A stretch of 51,802 nt of DNA. Origin: Vreelandella massiliensis (GTDB lineage: Bacteria; Pseudomonadota; Gammaproteobacteria; Pseudomonadales; Halomonadaceae). The notes beneath the pieces are model-generated. The model searched no databases. It worked only from the letters and a program-made list of their open reading frames with translations, and had not been told where the DNA came from. Each line of letters starts with the position of its first letter. Positions within the stretch are counted from its first letter, which is position 1. Of the stretch, positions 28,080 to 35,717 are shown piece after piece. The position numbers were made by a program, and so were the translations under genes. Location: NCBI RefSeq assembly GCF_900155385.1, contig NZ_LT699752.1:1-51802 (forward strand), given 5' to 3'.

Positions 28080-28430
28080 CAAAAACGTCCTTGCGCGAGC
28101 AACTCGCTGAAGTGGGTAATGACATTGAGTGAGAGCTAGTCAATAAAGCCTAAAACCTGATTGTTATATTTAGTAAAAAGCGTGACCTTTTGTACATGGA
28201 TGTGGGCGATTTGAGGCGTTGAACCTACAAAAGGTTGACCTATGTCAGACTGTTTTACACGTCTGTTGGCGGTGACGAGTATTAGCCTAAGTGTTCTGCG
28301 TTTTTGCGTTAGAAATGTTGCGCTGGCTATGCGCTAGGTGAAGGGGTTCTGGTATCCTTCAGCGCGGCATTAAGGCATTCGCCTTAACCGCTTGGTTTAT
28401 CGTTAAGGGATATTGGGAAGCGAGGCGAGG
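28080..28430. other. Divergent intergenic region, receptor gene and PilZ-HD-GYP gene
   Basis: About 350 bases between two outward-facing genes. It has a high AT content near 28,140-28,200 and 28,250-28,320, as expected for two promoters. A small hairpin TTAAGGC-ATTC-GCCTTAA lies near 28,372-28,389. A TTGACC at 28,236 could be a -35 element but I see no convincing partner. No sigma-28 site and no credible small gene were found. Confidence 0.5.
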
Positions 28431-30122
28431 ATGTCAGCGCACGAAGATGAATATGAGCGGGTCGCCGGGGCGATTGCGATTGAGTCTCTGCTTGAGGGGT
28501 TGATCGAAAGCGGCGGCGTCTCGCTGTGCTTGAATGAGCCTGACGCACGCCCGGAGCCGATTGTGCTGATGGAGCAGCACGCCGGCGAAACGCTGGTGAT
28601 GGACCTCTCCTCGGTCGATTATCTGCTATCCCGCCTGCAAGATGGCGCCACTTTCTTCTTGCGCGGTCAGTCGCAGGGAAAAGTGGTACGCACGCCATCG
28701 CTCGAACTGACCGAAGTGCGCCACGCCGGAGGGCGCTATTTATGCTGTAGCGATTACCCGGCGTATCTCGATGTGCTCCAGCGGCGTGAGTCATTCCGCG
28801 CCGAGCTGCGAATGGGCATGGAAGTGCCGGTGACGCTGTTTGGCCATGACGATTTGGCCGTCCAGGGGGAACTAAAAGATTTATCCCAGGAGGGGTGTCA
28901 GGTCGAGCTACCCCTGACAGCCACTGGCATTCTCGCGCAGGCGGACGCCGAGCCGATTAAGATGGCGTTTAAGTTTCCCGATGGCACCTATTTTGAAGTC
29001 CAAGGCGAGGTGCGCCATCAAAAAACCGACCCTGACCAGCAACTGCTGCGGATTGGTTTCCGCTTTACCCACTGCAGCGCCGACCAAGAGCGGCAAATTT
29101 GGTATTTCGTCTGCGAAATTGAGCGTGAAGCGTCGCGCTACAAGAAAGATAACCAAGCGGGACGGCAGCCATCTCCCCTATTTGAGGCGCCACAAAAGCG
29201 TGCCAGCGGCGATCATATTGGCCGGCGCGAATTAAAGCATTACGCCACGCCGATGGCGCGGCGCTTAGCCAAAGTGGCGGCCTATCTCGATTCGCAGATG
29301 CTGCTGTTGCAAAATGGCAGCGATGTCAATTCGCGCCAGCTTTCGCGCTACGCCGACCGGTTGATGACGCTGCACGAAGAGGACCGCGAGGCCCTGCTGT
29401 TCGCCACTCGCTGCATGACGCGCGAGCCGCTCCTGGTGCGGCATAGCCTCTCGGTAGCCGTGCATCTATTGGATTTGGTGGGCACCCATATTCCCCACGA
29501 TCTGCGCAAAGCCATCACAGCGAGCGCCATGGTGCATGATTTGGGTAAAGCGCTCGTGCCCCAAGTGCTGTTTCAGGCGGCGAAGTTTGAAGGCACGCAC
29601 CGCAGCGCGATGAGCGAGCACGTCGACCTGATTATGTCGCGGCTCAACAACTGCCACTGGCTATCGGCGCGTATTGCCCAGGCGGTCATTGGCGGTATCA
29701 ATGAGCGCATGGACGGTAGCGGCTACCCGAAAGGGCTTAACGGTGATCAGCTGCACGAGTTGGCAAAAGCCAGCGCCATTGTCGATGTGGTGGAGGCGAT
29801 GCGTCGGGACCGGGCCGACCGACCGGCGCGCACCGTGCAGCAAATTTATCGCCACCTGTTAAAGAACCCGCATCAGTTTGATCCGCGCTGGATAAAGCGT
29901 TACGTCGAGCACTTTAAAGCCCTCCCGATCGGCTCTTTGGTGCGCTTTTCCAGCGAACAATTGGCCTGGGTGCTGCGTTTGGATGCCAAAGGTAACCCCA
30001 CAGAGGTGCAAGTGGCCAAGTGCGCCGAGCCGCCTTCCAACGATAACTTAGGCGGCCTCATTCGTGGCAATGTGACCGAGCGCCTCGGGCGGCCGGTGGG
30101 CGAAGTGGCGGTGTCGACCTAA
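28431..30122 (+). CDS. YcgR/PilZ and HD-GYP fusion protein (c-di-GMP)
   Basis: 563 residues from the ATG at 28431 (GAGG five bases upstream; a TTG at 28413 is an alternative). Residues about 10-115 resemble the YcgR N-terminal flagellar-brake domain. A PilZ domain follows with both c-di-GMP motifs intact: RESFR at 119-123 and DLSQEG at 150-155. The C-terminal half is an HD-GYP domain: VRHSLSVAVHLL, MVHDLGKALV, SEHVDLIMSRL and NERMDGSGYPKGL. The HH before that last block is replaced by Ile-Asn, so a metal ligand pair is missing. It probably links c-di-GMP to motility, as sensor or weak phosphodiesterase. It stands just before fliS. Confidence 0.88.
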   Translation: MSAHEDEYERVAGAIAIESLLEGLIESGGVSLCLNEPDARPEPIVLMEQHAGETLVMDLSSVDYLLSRLQDGATFFLRGQSQGKVVRTPSLELTEVRHAGGRYLCCSDYPAYLDVLQRRESFRAELRMGMEVPVTLFGHDDLAVQGELKDLSQEGCQVELPLTATGILAQADAEPIKMAFKFPDGTYFEVQGEVRHQKTDPDQQLLRIGFRFTHCSADQERQIWYFVCEIEREASRYKKDNQAGRQPSPLFEAPQKRASGDHIGRRELKHYATPMARRLAKVAAYLDSQMLLLQNGSDVNSRQLSRYADRLMTLHEEDREALLFATRCMTREPLLVRHSLSVAVHLLDLVGTHIPHDLRKAITASAMVHDLGKALVPQVLFQAAKFEGTHRSAMSEHVDLIMSRLNNCHWLSARIAQAVIGGINERMDGSGYPKGLNGDQLHELAKASAIVDVVEAMRRDRADRPARTVQQIYRHLLKNPHQFDPRWIKRYVEHFKALPIGSLVRFSSEQLAWVLRLDAKGNPTEVQVAKCAEPPSNDNLGGLIRGNVTERLGRPVGEVAVST

Positions 30123-30161
30123 GGCCGGCGTAAGGCGTAAGTAAAAAACAGCGCCTGGCGT

Positions 30162-30188
30162 TAAAGTCACCTGAGTAAGCGCCGATAT
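30162..30188 (+). promoter_or_regulatory. Sigma-28 (FliA) promoter of fliST
   Basis: TAAAGTCA, 11 bases, GCCGATAT: strong FliA match, 45 bases before the fliS start. It marks fliS, fliT and probably the two genes after them as late genes. Confidence 0.85.
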
Positions 30189-30232
30189 AAAAAGGGTACC
30201 AGCGGTTTACTTCATGATAGGAGTTTGTATTT

Positions 30233-30649
30233 ATGACTTACTCACGCGGCGCCAGTGCCTACGGCCGAGGAGCCAACGCCTATGCAAGGGTCGGTGTCGA
30301 GAGCGGGGTGATGTCGGCGAACCCGCATCAGCTGATTGTGATGCTGTTTGACGGCGCTCAGGCGGCTATTCGTGCGGCACGCATTCACATGCAGTCGGGT
30401 AATATCGGCGAGAAGGGCAAGTCGATCTCGAAAGCGCTAGATATTATCAACAACGGCCTTGCCGCAGCGCTCGACCAAGAAAAGGGCGGTGAAATTGCGG
30501 AACGGCTGGGCTCGCTTTATGAGTACATTGTCAGGCTCTTGTTGGCGGCCAATTTGCGTAACGATGAGGAGAGCCTCGATCAAGCGGAGAAGCTGCTTGA
30601 AGATATCGCCTCCGCATGGCGAGAAATTGGCCAACAGCAAAGCGCATGA
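30233..30649 (+). CDS. fliS: FliS, flagellin export chaperone
   Basis: 138 residues with the FliS start pattern (ANAYARVGVESGVMSANPHQ) and helices containing LIVMLFDGAQAAIRAARIHM. FliS binds the C-terminus of flagellin in the cytoplasm and keeps it unfolded for export. In most bacteria it follows fliC-fliD; here neither is present, and it follows the PilZ-HD-GYP gene instead. AGGAG ribosome site upstream (TAGGAG). Confidence 0.96.
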   Translation: MTYSRGASAYGRGANAYARVGVESGVMSANPHQLIVMLFDGAQAAIRAARIHMQSGNIGEKGKSISKALDIINNGLAAALDQEKGGEIAERLGSLYEYIVRLLLAANLRNDEESLDQAEKLLEDIASAWREIGQQQSA

Positions 30650-30656
30650 GGCATGC

Positions 30657-31070
30657 ATGTCAGCGTCTAATCCCCGCCACGACCCGGTGACACCGCAGGC
30701 TTTGCTGGATGCGTATGCCGTACTGCTGGATAGTGCCGCGCACATGCATGAGCTGGCGAATGCGGAAGAGTGGGCGTCGCTTATCGAGCAGCGCACTCAC
30801 TACGTCATGCTGGTGGATAAGTTGCGACAGCTCGACGCGGCGGTGACGCTAGATGAGCGCATGCAGCAGCGCAAAGCGGAGCTTCTGGAGGCGATTCTTG
30901 AGCACGATGTCGAGATTCGTCGCCAGCTGGTGGCGCGCCGAGACGAGCTGGGGAAGTTGATCGGTGTCTCTCAGAGTCAGCGCCGTTTACACCGCGCTTA
31001 TGCACCGCAACAGGGCAATTCAGAAGCATTTTATGCGCTAGGTGAGGCGGATACCAAGAGGTCCACGTGA
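30657..31070 (+). CDS. fliT: FliT-like flagellar chaperone
   Basis: 137 residues from the ATG at 30657, with GAGG six bases upstream; the longer open frame from 30459 only overlaps fliS. The sequence is helical and charged (LDAYAVLLDSAAHMHELANA, then EEWASLIEQRTHYVMLVDKL), consistent with FliT, the chaperone of the filament cap FliD and, in enterobacteria, a brake on FlhDC. Identification depends on position after fliS and overall helical pattern. The stop overlaps the GTG start of the next gene. Confidence 0.8.
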   Translation: MSASNPRHDPVTPQALLDAYAVLLDSAAHMHELANAEEWASLIEQRTHYVMLVDKLRQLDAAVTLDERMQQRKAELLEAILEHDVEIRRQLVARRDELGKLIGVSQSQRRLHRAYAPQQGNSEAFYALGEADTKRST

Positions 31071-32392
31071 GCGGTATCACGCCGTTAATCGACACCTTGA
31101 TGCACCAAGTGCTGGGCAAGCGCGCGGACGGCTCACCGCGGGTTCTCAACGAGCCCGTGCGCCCTGTCGACCCGGGCGAAGGGCCGCGCCCCCTGCACAG
31201 TGATTCACGTCTAGACGCCCGCTCGGATCCGCGATTAAACGACCTACGCCGATTACCCCCGCAGCTCGATTTGCCTCGCCAGGGCGCGCGTGGTGACCTC
31301 CCACCGCAGGGCCAAAGTTCCATCCAGACGCACTTTAGCCCCGCTGCGCGCAGCATTGCCGATCTTCTCCTGCGCTTTCCCGCGCCCCCTTCCGTGTTAC
31401 GGACCGAAGCGCCTTTGATGTCGACATCCGAAACCGCATCACCGCAAACCCTGGCGACGCGGTTGGAGTCGAGCATCCGCGATAGTGGTCTATTTTACGA
31501 ATCGCATCTAAAGCGCTGGTTTCAAGGCGAAGGCTCGCGGCAGCAGTTATTGCGCGAGCCCCAGATGCAGCCCGGTATTCGGCCGCCGCCGCCCTCGCTG
31601 GCGAACTTGGCGCTAGGGGGCGCTGGGAGTGCCGGTTGGGGCGTGGTCAACAACCCTCAGGCCCCCAATGCGCCTGCGCTTTTACTCCCCTCTCCTGTGC
31701 CTTTTGTGGTGCCGGAAAGGTCAAGCCTGAACCTGATACTCCAGGGCCTTCAAGGCGGTCAGCTGGGCCAGGGCGGGCAAAGCAGTCAAGGCGGCGGAAG
31801 CGCATTGATCCAGCCTGGTAGCGTGTTATTGCCCGTTGCCAGCAGCGTGGAGGGCGCCGCGTCGCGTGGGCCCAACGCACAGGGTGGCGTGGCGCTCAAT
31901 GTCACGCCGGATGCCTCGCGTGGCGAACTCGCCGGTGCCCGCGAAATGCTTGAGATGGGCTCGGCGCGTCAGTCGCGAGATGTTGTCCATGAGAGCCTGC
32001 AGAGTATGGTGCGCCAGCAGTTGGAAATGCTGGTAATGCCGACGATCCGCTGGGAGGGCGACGTTTGGGCGGGGATCTTCATGGCCCTGGTGGTCAATCT
32101 CCCCACCCGGGAAGAGGAGTCGGGCGGCGAAGAGAAAAGCGGCGAGGAGCGAGATGGCTGGCGCTCTGAAATGCGCCTTGAGGTGCCGAACCTGGGCGAT
32201 TTAGAGGTCGCCCTGTGGCTCTATCGGGGTGTGTTAAGCGTTGACCTCACCACGGAGAGCGAAGCGGTTCACCAGCGCTTGGAGGAGGGTGTGCCCGCCC
32301 TTGAAGAGCGTCTCTCGGCGCTGGATTTGCGCAAAGTGCAGGTGCGGGCGCGCTATATAACGCAGGAGGATTCCCATGAGCTCTCCGGGTGA
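31067..32392 (+). CDS. Second FliK-like hook-length control protein
   Basis: 441 residues from a GTG inside the fliT stop (GTGA overlap). The N-terminal two thirds are Pro-, Gln- and Ser-rich and probably unfolded. The C-terminal 140 residues resemble the Flg_hook domain of FliK: LEVPNLGDLEVALWLYRGVL, then VDLTTESEAVHQRLEEGVPA and a final LRKVQVRARYI. A short acidic insertion (near residues 355-370) interrupts the domain. It overlaps the following FlhB-tail gene by 17 bases. Similar FliK2-FhlB pairs exist in other proteobacteria, but their role is not settled. A canonical fliK is present at 18426-19826. Confidence 0.75.
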   Translation: MSGITPLIDTLMHQVLGKRADGSPRVLNEPVRPVDPGEGPRPLHSDSRLDARSDPRLNDLRRLPPQLDLPRQGARGDLPPQGQSSIQTHFSPAARSIADLLLRFPAPPSVLRTEAPLMSTSETASPQTLATRLESSIRDSGLFYESHLKRWFQGEGSRQQLLREPQMQPGIRPPPPSLANLALGGAGSAGWGVVNNPQAPNAPALLLPSPVPFVVPERSSLNLILQGLQGGQLGQGGQSSQGGGSALIQPGSVLLPVASSVEGAASRGPNAQGGVALNVTPDASRGELAGAREMLEMGSARQSRDVVHESLQSMVRQQLEMLVMPTIRWEGDVWAGIFMALVVNLPTREEESGGEEKSGEERDGWRSEMRLEVPNLGDLEVALWLYRGVLSVDLTTESEAVHQRLEEGVPALEERLSALDLRKVQVRARYITQEDSHELSG

Positions 32393-32669
32393 GCGCCGGC
32401 GCCAGGCCGTTGCGCTTGCGTACCAAAGCGATGAGGGTGCGCCGCGCGTTGTGGCCAAAGGGTACGGCGAGTTGGCCGAGCGGATCATGGCCGAAGCGCA
32501 GCGCCAGGGCATCTACGTTCACGATGCGCCGGAGCTGGTCGCGCTTTTGATGCAGCTCGATCTGGATGAAGAGATACCCGCAAGCCTTTACCAAGTCGTG
32601 GCCGAGCTTTTGGTGTGGGTATTTGAGCTTTCCGAAGGCGGCGTGCGCCCCCGCGATGCGCCCGAGTAG
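32376..32669 (+). CDS. fhlB: FlhB C-terminal-like protein (FhlB/EscU family)
   Basis: 97 residues resembling only the cytoplasmic tail of FlhB: AVALAYQSDEGAPRVVAKGY, then AEAQRQGIYVHDAPELVALL and LDLDEEIPASLYQVVAELLV. It has no membrane part and no NPTH autocleavage site. The family (YlqH/FhlB) can stand in for the cleaved C-terminal FlhB fragment. It is paired by overlap with the FliK-like gene just before it, which fits an interaction at the substrate-specificity switch. Full-length flhB lies at 44334-45494. Confidence 0.88.
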   Translation: MSSPGERRRQAVALAYQSDEGAPRVVAKGYGELAERIMAEAQRQGIYVHDAPELVALLMQLDLDEEIPASLYQVVAELLVWVFELSEGGVRPRDAPE

Positions 32670-32702
32670 CCAATATAGCCATTGTATGCAACCATGCAGC
32701 TG

Positions 32703-32716
32703 ATAGGTTTACCTAT
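32703..32716. promoter_or_regulatory. Inverted repeat upstream of flhDC
   Basis: ATAGGT-TT-ACCTAT is a perfect six-base inverted repeat 60 bases upstream of flhD. Its right arm overlaps a TATAAA sequence at 32714-32719 that could serve as a -10 element. It may be an operator for a regulator of the flagellar master genes. This is a positional guess; the binding protein is unknown. Confidence 0.35.
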
Positions 32717-32775
32717 AAAGGGTGCATATAGAGCGGGTGAACCATGGACTTACCGGGTCGTTTCCATAGGGCAGC

Positions 32776-33159
32776 ATGAGTCAAACCAGCTTTCTCGACG
32801 AAATTCAAGAAATCAACTTAGCCTACTTGCTTCTTGCCCAGCGCCTGCTGGGAGAGGATCGCGAGGCGGGCATGTTTCGTCTCAAAATTGACACCGAGAT
32901 GGCGGATCTTCTCTTGGCGCTCAATGCAAGGCAGTTAACCCAGCTGGCGCGGACCAACCAGCTGCTGTGCCGGCTGACCCCCCTCAGTGCCGAGCAGATA
33001 CGCCAAGTGACGCACAACCCCCGTGACCAGGGCTTGGCGGGGTTACATACCTCGCTGCTGTTGGCCGGTGAGGCGCCTAAGGCCCCGGCTAAGCGCCAAA
33101 CGCAGACGCCGCCGACAACGCCACCCAAGGCGCCCGACCCAGATGAGGAGCCGCAGTGA
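32776..33159 (+). CDS. flhD: FlhD, flagellar master regulator subunit
   Basis: 127 residues. N-terminus (LDEIQEINLAYLLLAQRLLG) and the middle block LLALNARQLTQLARTNQLLC match FlhD. The C-terminal ~35 residues are Pro/Lys-rich and extend past the usual end, presumably disordered. FlhD4C2 activates class II flagellar promoters with sigma-70, probably including those of flgA, flgB, fliF, fliE and fliL here. The stop codon overlaps the GTG start of flhC by four bases. Confidence 0.95.
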   Translation: MSQTSFLDEIQEINLAYLLLAQRLLGEDREAGMFRLKIDTEMADLLLALNARQLTQLARTNQLLCRLTPLSAEQIRQVTHNPRDQGLAGLHTSLLLAGEAPKAPAKRQTQTPPTTPPKAPDPDEEPQ

Positions 33160-33695
33160 GCCAGAAAAGCTTGGTGGATGAGATGCACCAGGTGCAGCTG
33201 GCCATCGAGTTAATTGAGCTAGGTGCACGGCTACAGGTGCTGGAGACAGAGACGGAGTTAAGCCGCACGCGGTTAATTAAGCTTTATAAAGAGGTGCGTG
33301 GTATGTCGCCGCCGAAGGGGATGCTGCCCTTCTCCGCCGACTGGTTCATCACTTGGCTACCCAACATCCACTCATCGCTTTTTTACAATATCTATCTCAG
33401 CCTGATTGAGGGTGAGGAGTGTGAACGCATCGATGCGTTTGTCAAAGCGTTCCGCCTCTATGATGAGCAAATTACCCTTGAGGGCGTTGAGCCGGCGCTA
33501 GGACTGACGCGCGCCTGGACCCTAGTGCGTTTTTTCGAAAGCGATCTGTTACAGCTAAACGCGTGTACCCGCTGTAGCGGTCGCTTTGTGGCGCACGCGC
33601 ACAGCCCTGCGCAGGATTACGTCTGCGGCATTTGTCAGCCCCCCTCGCGTGCAGGAAAAACCCGCAAGGCCTCCGACAAAAAAACATCGCGCTAG
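33156..33695 (+). CDS. flhC: FlhC, flagellar master regulator subunit
   Basis: 179 residues, GTG start overlapping flhD (GTGA). Family blocks: LEVLETETELSR-like start (LQVLETETELSRTRLIKLYK) and GMLPFSADWFITWLPNIHSS. The zinc site is intact with two CxxC pairs, CTRC and CGIC, near residues 138-160. FlhC gives the FlhD4C2 complex its DNA binding. Followed by motA after 168 bases that contain a sigma-28 promoter. Confidence 0.97.
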   Translation: MSQKSLVDEMHQVQLAIELIELGARLQVLETETELSRTRLIKLYKEVRGMSPPKGMLPFSADWFITWLPNIHSSLFYNIYLSLIEGEECERIDAFVKAFRLYDEQITLEGVEPALGLTRAWTLVRFFESDLLQLNACTRCSGRFVAHAHSPAQDYVCGICQPPSRAGKTRKASDKKTSR

Positions 33696-33717
33696 CGGCT
33701 TAAGCCTGCATGGCCGT

Positions 33718-33744
33718 TTAAGTCGTGCAAAAAAGCGCCGATTA
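33718..33744 (+). promoter_or_regulatory. Sigma-28 (FliA) promoter of motAB-cheAW
   Basis: TTAAGTCG, 11 bases, GCCGATTA. The -10 half is excellent, the -35 half fair. It lies in the flhC-motA gap, about 120 bases before the motA start, at the same place as the class III motA promoter of E. coli. Confidence 0.75.
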
Positions 33745-33863
33745 TATGGATGCAGCGCAACGGGGATGGTACTTTTTCATCAGCGCCGGTATTAAAGCGT
33801 TGCGCATTGATTCGCTGCCGAAAAGGCTTTTCTGGCGACAAAAGACTAGCAAGGAAACTGCTT

Positions 33864-34733
33864 GTGCTTATTCCTCTAGGATATTTAGTAGTGCTGCTCT
33901 CGGTATTTGGCGGCTATGTATTAGCGGGTGGCAGCCTTGGGCCGCTGTTCCAGCCAACGGAGCTGTTGATGATTGGTGGCGCGGGGGTTGGGGCCTTCAT
34001 TGCGGCCAACAACGGCAAAGCGCTGAAGGCGACCTTCAAAATCTTTCCCAAGTTAAAGCGGACAAAAAAATACAACAAAGCCATGTACATGGAGCTCATG
34101 GCGCTGCAGTTTAAGCTGCTTTCCAAGATTCGCCGCGAAGGGATGCTCGGCATCGAGCGGGATATTGATAACCCGCAAGAGAGCCCGCTGTTCCAAGAGC
34201 ACCCCAAGCTGCTGGCCGATCCGCATATCATGAATTTTCTCACCGACTATTTACGTTTGATGGTGAGTGGCGGCATGGAGCCGATGGAAATCGACGAACT
34301 CATGCTGCACGAAATTGAGGCGTTTGAGCAGGAGTCTCACATTCCCATTGATGCGATTGCCAAAGTAGGGGACGCCATGCCCGCCTTTGGTATCGTTGCC
34401 GCCGTCATGGGGGTCGTAAAGGCGCTGACCTATGCCGATGCCAGCCCGGAGCAGTTAGGTGTCATGATTGCCCATGCGCTGGTGGGCACCTTCTTGGGTA
34501 TTTTGCTCGGTTATGGCTTTGTGAATCCCGTCGCGAGCTACCTCGACCGTCAGGCCAAAGAGGCCGAAAAGATGCTGCAATGCATCCGCGTGACGCTGCT
34601 GGCGAGCCTGCACGGCTATGCGCCCCAGATCGCCGTGGAGTTTGGTCGCAAAGCGCTGTTCACCGCTGAGCGTCCAAGCTTCACGGAGCTTGAAGAGTAC
34701 GTACGCGACGCCAAGAAGGCAGGCGGTGCATGA
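33864..34733 (+). CDS. motA: MotA, proton-type stator subunit
   Basis: 289 residues from the GTG at 33864, eight bases after AAGGA. This start makes the N-terminus (MLIPLGYLVVLLSVFGGYVL) align with E. coli MotA; the open frame from 33750 adds 38 unrelated residues. Four membrane segments, and signatures NNGKALKATFKIFPKLKR and PAFGIVAAVMGVVKAL, then ERPSFTELEEYVRDAKK. With MotB it forms the ion-driven stator that pushes FliG. The sequence looks closer to the H+-type E. coli protein than to PomA. Confidence 0.97.
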   Translation: MLIPLGYLVVLLSVFGGYVLAGGSLGPLFQPTELLMIGGAGVGAFIAANNGKALKATFKIFPKLKRTKKYNKAMYMELMALQFKLLSKIRREGMLGIERDIDNPQESPLFQEHPKLLADPHIMNFLTDYLRLMVSGGMEPMEIDELMLHEIEAFEQESHIPIDAIAKVGDAMPAFGIVAAVMGVVKALTYADASPEQLGVMIAHALVGTFLGILLGYGFVNPVASYLDRQAKEAEKMLQCIRVTLLASLHGYAPQIAVEFGRKALFTAERPSFTELEEYVRDAKKAGGA

Positions 34734-35674
34734 GCCAGGGCGGTGATAAGCGCCCCATTGTGATTCGGCGCAAGAAAGTGGTTCACGCCCACCACGGCGG
34801 GTCGTGGAAGATCGCGTTGGCAGACTTTATGACCGCGCTCATGGCGCTTTTTTTGGTGATGTGGATATTGGCCACCGCCAGCGAGGAGCAGCGCCAGGGG
34901 GTTTCAGAATATTTTAGCATGCCGCTAACCGTTGCCATCACAGGAGGGGATCGCTCCGGTAGTACCAGTGCGATCCCCGGCGGTGGCCCGGATCCGGCCC
35001 ATTCCGACGGCGAGCGCGCCCGCATCGATACGCTGCAACACACGCGCCCCAGCAGCCAGCAGCGGCGCTTTTTTCGTAATGTGCAAGAGCGCATTGAGCA
35101 AGCTATCGCCTTGGACCCCGAGCTTAACCAGCTGCGCAATCAGATGCGCTTTGACCTTACTCGCGAAGGGCTGCGGATTCAGCTACTCGATACCGAACAG
35201 CGCCCCATGTTTGAGCTAGGCAGCGATCAGGTCGCGCCCTATATGCGCGATCTGTTGCGCACGATCGCCCCCCTTTTGAATGACCTGCCCAATGATCTGA
35301 GTATCGGTGGCCATACGGATAGCGTGCCGTATAGCGGGGGGTATCGCGGTTACAGCAACTGGGAGCTCTCCAGCGACCGGGCTAACGCCTCACGACGCGA
35401 ACTTATTGCCGGCGGTCTTGACCCGGGTCAATTGCTGCGGGTTTCAGGCTTTGCCGACCGCGTTACTCTACCGGATACAGAGCCAGATGATCCGGTCAAT
35501 CGCCGCATTGAGCTTGTGGTGCTGCTGCCAGAGATCGCTGAGGCGATCCGCAACCCCAGCGTGACGGCAGAGATGCCGTCACCGGTTCCCATGCCGGTTC
35601 CCGGCTTGGAGGAGAATGCAAGCACAGACGAGTCGAGAGACAACTTTCCACAACTGCCACAAAGCAATGAGTAG
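34730..35674 (+). CDS. motB: MotB, stator peptidoglycan-binding subunit
   Basis: 314 residues; start overlaps the motA stop (ATGA). A single membrane segment near residues 28-48 has the ion-carrying Asp at position 32 (ALADFMTALMALFLVMW). The OmpA-like peptidoglycan-binding domain (about 165-275) carries IGGHTDSVPYSGGYRGYSNW, ELSSDRANASRREL and DPVNRRIELVVL. It anchors the stator in the cell wall. Followed by cheA after 43 bases. Confidence 0.97.
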   Translation: MSQGGDKRPIVIRRKKVVHAHHGGSWKIALADFMTALMALFLVMWILATASEEQRQGVSEYFSMPLTVAITGGDRSGSTSAIPGGGPDPAHSDGERARIDTLQHTRPSSQQRRFFRNVQERIEQAIALDPELNQLRNQMRFDLTREGLRIQLLDTEQRPMFELGSDQVAPYMRDLLRTIAPLLNDLPNDLSIGGHTDSVPYSGGYRGYSNWELSSDRANASRRELIAGGLDPGQLLRVSGFADRVTLPDTEPDDPVNRRIELVVLLPEIAEAIRNPSVTAEMPSPVPMPVPGLEENASTDESRDNFPQLPQSNE

Positions 35675-35717
35675 CGGGCGGTTGACATAAAATACGACGT
35701 ACAAGGTGGGATGGTGC

